Origin: Salipiger abyssi
GTDB lineage: Bacteria; Pseudomonadota; Alphaproteobacteria; Rhodobacterales; Rhodobacteraceae
Direction: 5' to 3'
NCBI RefSeq assembly: GCF_017311415.1
Contig: NZ_JAEKIS010000012.1
Location: 62,001-126,000 of the forward strand
Length of the DNA stretch: 64,000 nucleotides
Made by a program: the position numbers and the translations under genes. Positions within the stretch are counted from its first letter, which is position 1, and every line of letters begins with the position of its first letter. Positions 51,801 through 60,800 of the stretch are shown here, piece by piece. The notes beneath the pieces are model-generated. The model was not told where the DNA came from, made no database searches, and saw nothing but the letters and a program-made list of their open reading frames with translations.

Positions 51801-54800
51801 CAGGTCGGTCTGTTCCGAGAGGGTCAGCTCTTCGGCAGAGGCGAGCGTGCGGACCGCGAAGGAGAAGGCGCCGGTATCGAGATCCTTGCCGTCGATCCGG
51901 ACGGTGTAGCTGCCTGCCGGCAGCGACAGCACCGCTGCATCGCTGCGATAGGTGGAATCGACGGCGTTGAGGTCGCGCGTGTAGATCTGCCCCTGCGGGC
52001 CGTCGAGCGTCAGCGTCAGCCGGTTTGAATTCGTCAGCGTGTCGAGCAGGATCTGCGTGTCGTTGTCGAGCGTGAAGGTGAAGTCCTGACGGTCGCCGGG
52101 GGCCTCGATCTCGCCGCTCACCACGGTGTCGAGTGTCATGGCCGTGGTGCCGGTGCCGGGTTCGCGCAGGGTCACGGCGTAGTCCACCGGTTCGCCGATT
52201 CCGGTGCGGCCCTCGATCAGCAGCAGATAGCGGCCGGCGACCGAGAGACCGGTGGTTTCGTAATCCGCCTCGGTGCGGTTGCGCTGGGAGATGACGCTGC
52301 CATTGGGCGCCACCAGTTTCCAGTAGGAATCGGGTCCGCTGACCGCGACGGTCTCGAGCAGGGCGCGGGTATCGCCGCCGGCCCAGTCGAAGGCATAGAT
52401 CGCCGTGCTGTTGCCGGGATCAAGCCTGTCTTCGACGGTCTCTCCCGTCTCGAGCAGGGTCGGTGCTGTCGCGTCGCGCAGCGCCAGGGCATAGCTGCCG
52501 ACCGAGGCGCCGCCCGTGTAGACATTGAGCGTGTAGGTGCCGGCGGGCAGGTCGGCCAGCGGGCTCGTGGTGAAGTCGTAGGAATCGGTCTGGGTGAACC
52601 GCCGTGCACCGAGACTGACGGGACCGTCCAGGCTCCAGAAGAGATCGCCATTGTCGGTCATCGCATCGAAAACGATGCGCGCCGGTTCCGAGAGTACGAT
52701 CCGGTAGCGGTCGACCGATGCGCCGTCGGTCAGCTCGCCTTCGAGCATATCGCCCGGTGCGGCACTGAGCGCGGAGCTGGCCGCCGCCGTCGAGATGGCG
52801 ACATTGTCCACCGTCATTCCCATGACCGTCGTGGTGCCGTTGCGCGCCTGTATCGCGACGCGGCGGTCGTCGAGATCGAGCCCGCCGACAAAGAAATCCT
52901 CGATCAGCGTGGTTTCGGTGCCGTCGGTGGTGAGCCTGACGGTCACCGTCGCGCCACCCGACGCACGCGCCATGCTGAGCGACAGCTTTCCGGGGGTCGA
53001 GATCAGGTCGGCCAGCCCGAGCCCGATTTCGCTGAACGGCACTTCGATCAGTTCGGAGCCGAAATGCAGCGACAGATGCGGGACCGCGCCGTCGCCGCCG
53101 TCCTGATACATGTCGATCACCGCGCCGAAGACGTTCGGCGCGTTGGGTTCGAGCCCCAGGAAATCCACCGAGCCACCGGCGCCGTAGGTGCCCGTCGGAA
53201 GCAGAAGCAGCGAAAAACCGTTGCCCGGCTCGCCGGAAGCGGGCGCGGTCAAGTCGTAGTCGAAGGACACCGCATAGCTCTCGGCGCGGCCCTCGCGGGT
53301 GGCGGAGAAGGCAATCGAGCTTTGGTCATTGGCCGACAGCACGTCGAGCAGGTTGAGAACCGCCGCGCCACCGCCCTGCGAGACCTCGGTCGGAGCGCTG
53401 CCGCCGTGATTGATCAGCACATGTCCGATCGAGGAGCCGGTTCCGAATTCCTCCAGCGTGTCTCCGATGGCCGGCGGATAGGCCGGGCTCACCAGCTCGA
53501 AGCGATAGCCGTTTTCGGTCTCGCCGTCCGAGACCGCGCCTTCGAGCAGCAGGTCGTAGCTTCCGGCATCGGGCAGGACAAAGCCGCTCTCGTCGCCCAT
53601 GCGGCGGAAGCCGTAAACCTGGTTGCCGGAGGCATCGAGCAGCCGCCAGCCGGTATTGCTGGCGGGCCGTTCGATGGAGTCGAAATCGAAGCGCTGATGG
53701 CGGGTGCCGTCGATGCGGAACACCCGTGTGCCGAGCCCGCTGCTTGGCAGGTTGCCGAAGGTCTCGTCGTTGAAGAAGGCCTCGGTGGCGTTGTCGAGGT
53801 CGATCACCCGGAAATCAAAGGCGCCGGTCAGCGCGCCATTGCCCCAGATCGACAGCACATAGCTGCCTTCGCCCAGCAACAACGCCGGGTTGTCGGCAAA
53901 GCGGTTGCCGTCGGAATTGGCGAAATTCCGGTCGGTGACCACGTCGCCCTGCGGACCCGTCAGCGACCAGTGCAGCGCGCTGTTGTAGACGAGGCTGTCC
54001 ATCACCATGCGCTTGGGGTCGCTCACATCGAAGGCGAAGCGGCGCACCTGGCCGGGCGTGTCGATATCCGCCGTCTGTACGATGTCGAAGGTCAGCTCCG
54101 CGGGATCTTCGTCGGCGATCTCGAAGACCGCGATCTCATAGGCGGAGCGGCTGCCAGGCGCGATCTCGCCCTCGACGAGGAAGGTCCAGGTGCCGTCATA
54201 GGGCAGCGACACCGTCCGGTCGCCGGGGTTCTCGTAGAGATGCACGCGCCCGAACGGGTCGATCAGCCGCCAGTCCATGCGGCCCTGCTCGGAGAGGTTT
54301 TGCAGGAAGACCTCCGCCTCGCCCGCGACATCGAACCGGTAGGCATGGGTCCGGTTGGCGGGGCGCAACTCGCCCGACACCGCCGTGCCCGGCGTCAGCT
54401 CTGTCGCCGCCGCGAGATCGAGCAGCGCGAAGTTGAAGGCGCCGGTGGTGTTGCCGTCTCCCTTGATCCGCAGCGTATAATCGCCGGGGCCCAGCGTCAG
54501 AACGGGATTGCCGCTGTTATCGGCCTGATAGAGGTTCCGGCTGACGATCAGCCCAGACGGCCCACGCAGTTCGTATTGCAGGCCGGCGGAGGGGTAGAGG
54601 CTGTCGAGATAGAGCCGGGTCTCCGCGTCCAGCGTGAAGGTATAGTCGTACTGCTTGCCGACCGTGTCGATGATGCCGGTCACGCCCTGGGGCAGCAGAT
54701 GCATCAGGCTTGCGGTCAGCCCGGCGCCGCTCGCCTCCGGCGTGGTGCGGTCGCCGGCGACCTCGTCGAGTGGCAGGTAGAGCTCCAGATCGGCCTCGTC

Positions 54801-57800
54801 GCCGGAGAGCGCCGCCTCATAGCTCTCGGCGATCTGCGCCTCGCTGCGCGCGGTCGACCACAGGCGGATGTCGTCCACCGCGCCGTCGAACAGACCGTAG
54901 CTGTTACTGATCTCGCGTGTCCAGCCGATGAGCAGATCGCCGTCGCTGGCCTTGGCGACAGAGGTCGCCATCGCTTCGGTGGCGAGGAGCGCGCCGTTCA
55001 GATAGATGCGCTGCTCGCCCGCGGCGCGGTCGAAGACTGAGGCGACATGGAACCAGTCGCCCGTCTGCACGGCCCCGGCGCTGGTCTGGATGCTGTCGCG
55101 GCCGCCGGCATCGCGGTCGGTGGAGGAATAGATCGAGCCGTTGCTGTGCAGCCAGAGATCGTAGGTGCGGGTGCCGTCATCGCCGGTCTTGGACAGCAGC
55201 GGTGTCCAGGTGTTGTGGAGGCGCTCGACCCGGAACCAGCCCTCCAGCGTCAGATTGCCGGTGAGGTCGAGCGCCGGATCGTCGGCAACGACCAGATGTT
55301 CGGCGCCCCGCAACCGCACCGCCTGTCCGATCGGGCTTTCGACTGCCATCGGATCGCCGCCGGGATTGTCGCCGCCGGGCGTGATCGGCACGGTCTCGGT
55401 ACTGATCCGGTGGACCTGGAAACTGTAGGCGATGTCCTGCTGCGGCTGCTGGTTGCGGTTCGATTCAAGCACTAGCGTGTAGCGCCCGGTGAACTGCATC
55501 GTCGTGGCGCCGATATCCGATGCGCTGCTCGGTCCGTAGACGAGCTGTCCGAACGGATCGAAGAGCCGCCAGCCCGCGCCTCCCGCGCCGTTCTCAATGC
55601 TGGCGAGATCGACGAGGATCTGGTCGCCTGCCTCGACGTCGAAGGCGAAGGCTGCCGAGGCGCGCCCGGCGGGGATCGCGCCTTCGACGGCGGTGCCGTC
55701 GGTGGAGACAGGCTCTGCCTCGGCGAAGTCGAGCAGCCGCAGCGCATAGGCGGCCTTAACCCCGGCATTGGCGCGCACGGTCAGCGTATACTCGCCGGCG
55801 GGCGCCTCGAAGCTGTAATTGCCGCCCGTCGAGCTGTGCCCGGTGTCGTCGAGCTCGCGGGTGATGCTGACCCCGCCGGGGCCCAGAAGCTCGGCGCGGA
55901 TATCGCTGCGGTCGCCCAGTGTGTCCCAGTAGAGGCGCTTTGCCTCGTCCAGGGTGAAGCTGTAGACATGCACCTCGCCCGCGGCTTCGAGCCGGCCCTT
56001 GAACAGCCCCGCCAGCGGCTCGGTCAGATCGACCACGGTGCCGGCGAGATCGTTGCCGCTGGCATCGGCCAGCGTATCTGCGCCCGCCTCTTCGGTCATC
56101 GGCAGGTCGACGACCGGCGCGGCGGAGATCTCGTCGCCCTCGAACAGCGCTAGCGCGTCGTCGTCGCTCAGCGCAGTGTCGTATAGGGTGAAGCCGCCCA
56201 TGGCGCCTTCGAACGCCTCGCCGCTGTTCGGCCCGCCGCCCAGCCGCAACGGCGAACTGGCCTCGACGCTGTCCTGATCGCGCAGCGCCGTCGTCGCGAC
56301 GCGGGTTCCGTTGACATAGAGCCGAAGCTCGTCATTGCCGCGATCCACCACACCGGTCACATGGTTCCAGGTCTCGGGCACGATCTGCCCGGCCGGGGAG
56401 TTCACGGTGATCTGGCCAGAGCTGTCCGCCGATGTCAGATGCAGATAGCCCGCCGCGTTCAGCCAGAGCGTATATTGCCGGTCGCGCGCATCGTCGCTGT
56501 CGCTGTGATAGACCAGCGGCTGCCATGTGCGCTGCGGCACATCCGCCTTGACCCAGAGCGAGAAGGACACATCGCCGGTGATATTCACCGCCGGGTCGTC
56601 GATCTGCACCTGCTCGAACCCGGTGAAGCCCTGGGCGGTCGCGCCATCCGGGCCATCGGTGTTCAGAAGACCGCCATAGGCGCCTGCGGCGTCCGCATCT
56701 GCGTCGAAGCTGCGGGTGACCGCCGGTTGCAGGATAAAGCTGTAGTCGGTCTCGCCGGTGTCGCCTTCATAGATCCGGCCCTCGATCAGCAGCGTGTAGG
56801 TGCCGCTGCGCTTGAGCGTGTAGGGCCCTGCATCCTGAAAGCTGCTGCGGGTGATCTCCTGGTTGCCGGAGGGGTCGATCAGCCGCCAATAGACCGTCTG
56901 GTTGTTGCCGCTGAGGCGCAGCCGGTCGAGGACGAGGCTGTCGCCGGCCGTGCCGTCGAAGTGGAAAACATCGGTCTCGCGTTTGGGGTTGAGCGTGCCC
57001 TCGACAATCTCGCCCAGGCCGATATCGGTGCCCGCCGCCAGATCGCGCAGCGTGAAATCATAGGCGCCGGTGGTCGCGCCGTCGGCAAAGACCGTGACGG
57101 TGTAGCTGCCTGCTGCCGCGGCGATGGCCGGGTTGCCGGTGCCGAAATCGACGCTGTCCGCATCGCGCAGTCGGTAGAGCCGGTCGAGCCCCTCCGGCCC
57201 CTCGATACGCAGGCGCATGGCGTAATTGTTGGTGAAGCTGTCGAGATAGAGCAGCGCGTCGTCGTCCAGCTCGAACGTATAGACATGCTGCTGACCGGCG
57301 CGGGTGATCTCGCCCGCGATGTCGGTCCCGGGCGTCAGGGCCTGGGGATCGGGATCTTGCGGATCGAGCAGGGTGAACCCGTAGGTGACGGTATTGTCCG
57401 GGTTTTCGTAGATCCGGCCTTCGATCAGCAGCGTATAGGTGCCGGCCAGATCGAGCGTGCGCCCGCCCGATCCTTCGAGCCGCGTCGGCCCGGCGATGAC
57501 CTCGCCCAGCGGGTCGATCAGGCGGTAGGACGCGTTATAGCCGCCGCCCGCATTGGCCACATCGGCAAAGGAAATCACCTGGCCCGCTTCGACGGTGAAG
57601 CGATAGATATCCGTTTCGGTGCCCGGTTCCAGCGTGCCGGACACCGCTTCGCCAAGCGCGATCTCGCTGCCGCCGGCGGCGTCGAGTACGCGCAGACTGT
57701 AGGTCGGACGATTATAGAAATCGTCGCTGCGGATGGTGAAACGGTACTGCCCGGCGGCCAGCCGCAGGAGGGGGTTGAGACCGGTATCGAAACCGTCCAC

Positions 57801-60800
57801 CCCGTTCAGGTGCAGCGAGCGCGAAAAGCCATTCGGTCCACGGATGTCGAGAAATCCGTCATCCGAGCGCGCCAGGCCGTCGAGCACGATGTCGGTGGTT
57901 TCGTCGAGCGTCAGAACATAGGTGTCGGTGCCGTGCACCGTGCCGATCTGCCCCTCTATCGTGTCGCCCAGGGTGAGCGTTTCGGTGTTGTGCTCGACCT
58001 CGGTGATCGTGAAACCGAAGGGCAGGGTCGCGACCGTCTCGTAGGGATCGCCCTCGAAGAGCAGGGTGTAGGTGCCGTCCTGAAGAATATCCAGCGCCGG
58101 CGCGTTCCGCAGCCCCTGCGGGCCGAAGATCTCGCGGTTCCACGGGTCGAGCACGCGCAAGACGGGCTGGTAGCGGACACCGCCGAGGCTGCTGTCGCTG
58201 AAGCTGAGCTGCTGGCCGGCGCTGGCCTCGAAGGTGAAGACCTGTGTCTGCCGCGCCGGGTCGAGCGTGCCGGTGACGGCGGTGCCGATTTCGATCTCGG
58301 TGTTTTCGCTCAGGTCGAGCACCCGGAACCCGTAGGTGCCCGTCGTGTCGCCGAAATGCGCGATATCGATCTGATAGGTGCCCGCTGGCAGGTCGAAGGT
58401 GACCGCTTCGAAGGCGTTGTCGCCATTCAGCCGGTAAAGCGGGCGGTTCTCGATCTCGATGCCGCGCGGTCCGAACAGGCTCAGGAAGGGCAGGTTGGTG
58501 TTGTCGCCGAGCGCGTCGAAATAGACCGTCGCGGCTGAGTCGAGCGTGAAGACATAGCTGTCCTCCTCGCCGGCCTGCGCGATATTGCCCTCCACCGCCG
58601 CCCCCAGAGCGATCTTCGTGCCGCTCGGGCTGGCCACGGTGGAGGTGCGCAGATGGTTCAGCACGAAGCTGTGAGAGATCGACTCGGAATTGGCGTTGTA
58701 GGGAAAGCCCTCGACCATGAGCGTGTAGCTGCCGGCCACCCGCAGGGTGATCTCGCCCCGGTCGGCGAACTGGTCGTTGGCAAAGATCTCGCGGCCGAAC
58801 GGATCGATCAGGCGGCCATAGGCCGAGCGCCTGTCGTCGGTAAAGGAGATGACATCGCCGCCCTCGGCATCAAAGCGGTAGATCTGTGTCGCGCTGCCGG
58901 GGCTGAGTACGGCGGTGACCTCGTCGCCATAGCCGATCTCTGTGGCCTCGCCGATGTCGGCGAGGCGGAAGCTGTAATCGCCGGTGGCGGCGGCGCGGCC
59001 CGAGACCACGAGCCGGTAGTCGCCGGGGGGCAGCATGAGGATGGCGTTGGCGACATTATAGGAATCGGACGCGCTGAAACTGCGGGCATCGACCTCGATC
59101 CCGCGCGGGCCGAGCAGCATCCATTCGATATCGCTGCGTCCGCTCGACACGGAGTCGAAATAGAGCTTGGTCGCCGCATCCAGCGTGAAGCTGTGGCTGT
59201 CGGCCTCGCCGATGGCCTCAAGTGTGCCCTCGACCAGCTCGCCGATGGTCAGGCTAAGGGTCTGGGTACTGGGTGGCACGAGCACGAACTCGTAATCGCG
59301 CGGTCCGAAATTCGCGATATGACCTTCGACGATCACCGTGTAGCGGCCAGCGATCTCTGGCAGCTCGATATCGGCGCCGTCGCCGGTGCTGGGGGCGAAG
59401 ATCCGATTACCGTCGGGGTCGTAGACGCTGAAATAGACGCCGGAGCCGAGCTTGCTCAGCACCAGCGCTTCACCCCCCTCTGCGTCGAAGCGGTAAAGAT
59501 GCGCCTCGGTGGCATGGCCTGACAGTGTTGTGGCGTCGAACCCGTTGCCGGAGCGGTCCTCGGCGCCCTCGGGCGCCGTAGCGTCGAAGCCCAGCGACAA
59601 TTGCAGCCCCTCGGCAGAGGCGACGACCTGATCGTAGCCGCCCGCAATCTCCTCGGCGGTCCGTGCGTGATCCCAAAGCCGCAGCTCGTCCACCGCCCCC
59701 TGAAAGCGGTAGCCCTCGGAATTGCCGCCGATCATGAAGGGATCCGCGGTATGGTTGATGGTGCCGGAATAGGCCTGCTCGGCCGCGAGCTCGCCATTCA
59801 CGTAGAGCTTGATCGATGCGCCGTCATATGTCGCTGCGACATGGCTCCAGACGCCCAGCTGAAGATCCGCGCTCACCTGGCTGCTGGAGTTGAACCAGTC
59901 GTTCAGAAAGAACGCGACCCCGCTGTTGGTCATGTGGAAGCCGTAGCCGTCGTTCAGCGCGCCGGCGGTGGTCTTGCCGGCGATGAAATCGTACCAGTCC
60001 TCGGCATCCGGGCGCAGCCAAAGCTCCAGCGTGAGCGTCTCGGGTGTCAGCGCCTCGTCGTCGGCGATCTCCATGATCGGTGTCGACAGCGAGAACTGCT
60101 GCGCTTTTCCGGGCGAGGGGAGGTCGGCCCCGGAGTCAATCCGCGTACCGAAAATTCCGGTGCCCTGATCGCCGAGCGTTCCGGCAACCGGATCCGCCAG
60201 ATCTATCGCCTGCGCGGCGTCAATCGGCAGAAGCTGAAAGCCGTAGGTTCCGATATCGTCATCGCCGCCGCCGACGGTCAGCGTGTAGTCGCCCGCGGTC
60301 AGTTCGAGCAGGCCCGGCGCGTTGCCGCCATCTGCACGGTTGAGCTGGATATCGCTGCGCACGGTGCCGCGCGGACCGGTCAGCGAATAGGAGACGGGCG
60401 TGTCGGTGAGCGCGTCGAGATAGACCGCGGTGTCGGTGTCGACCGAAAAGGTCAGCGCGTGTTTCTGCCCTGGCTGGCTCAACACGCCGCGCACCGTCTC
60501 GCCGATCTCGATGCCGCGGGTCTCGTCGACCACCTGCGCGATCATGAACGAATAGTCGAGATCCGTGCCGTTCGAGACGCGGCCCTCTAGCATCAGGGTA
60601 TAGGTGCCGGTTTTGGGTGCGGCAAAGCGCGTGACATCGCTGAAGGTGCTGAAGCTCTGCGGCCCGAAAACGGTCGCCCCATCGGGATCGACCAACTGCC
60701 AGGTCGCCGATCCCGCGCTCTGGCTGCGGGCATCGAAGAAGAGCTCGGTGCCGGCGGTTACGTCGAACTGGAAGAGGTCGGTCTCGCGCCCGTCCTGTTC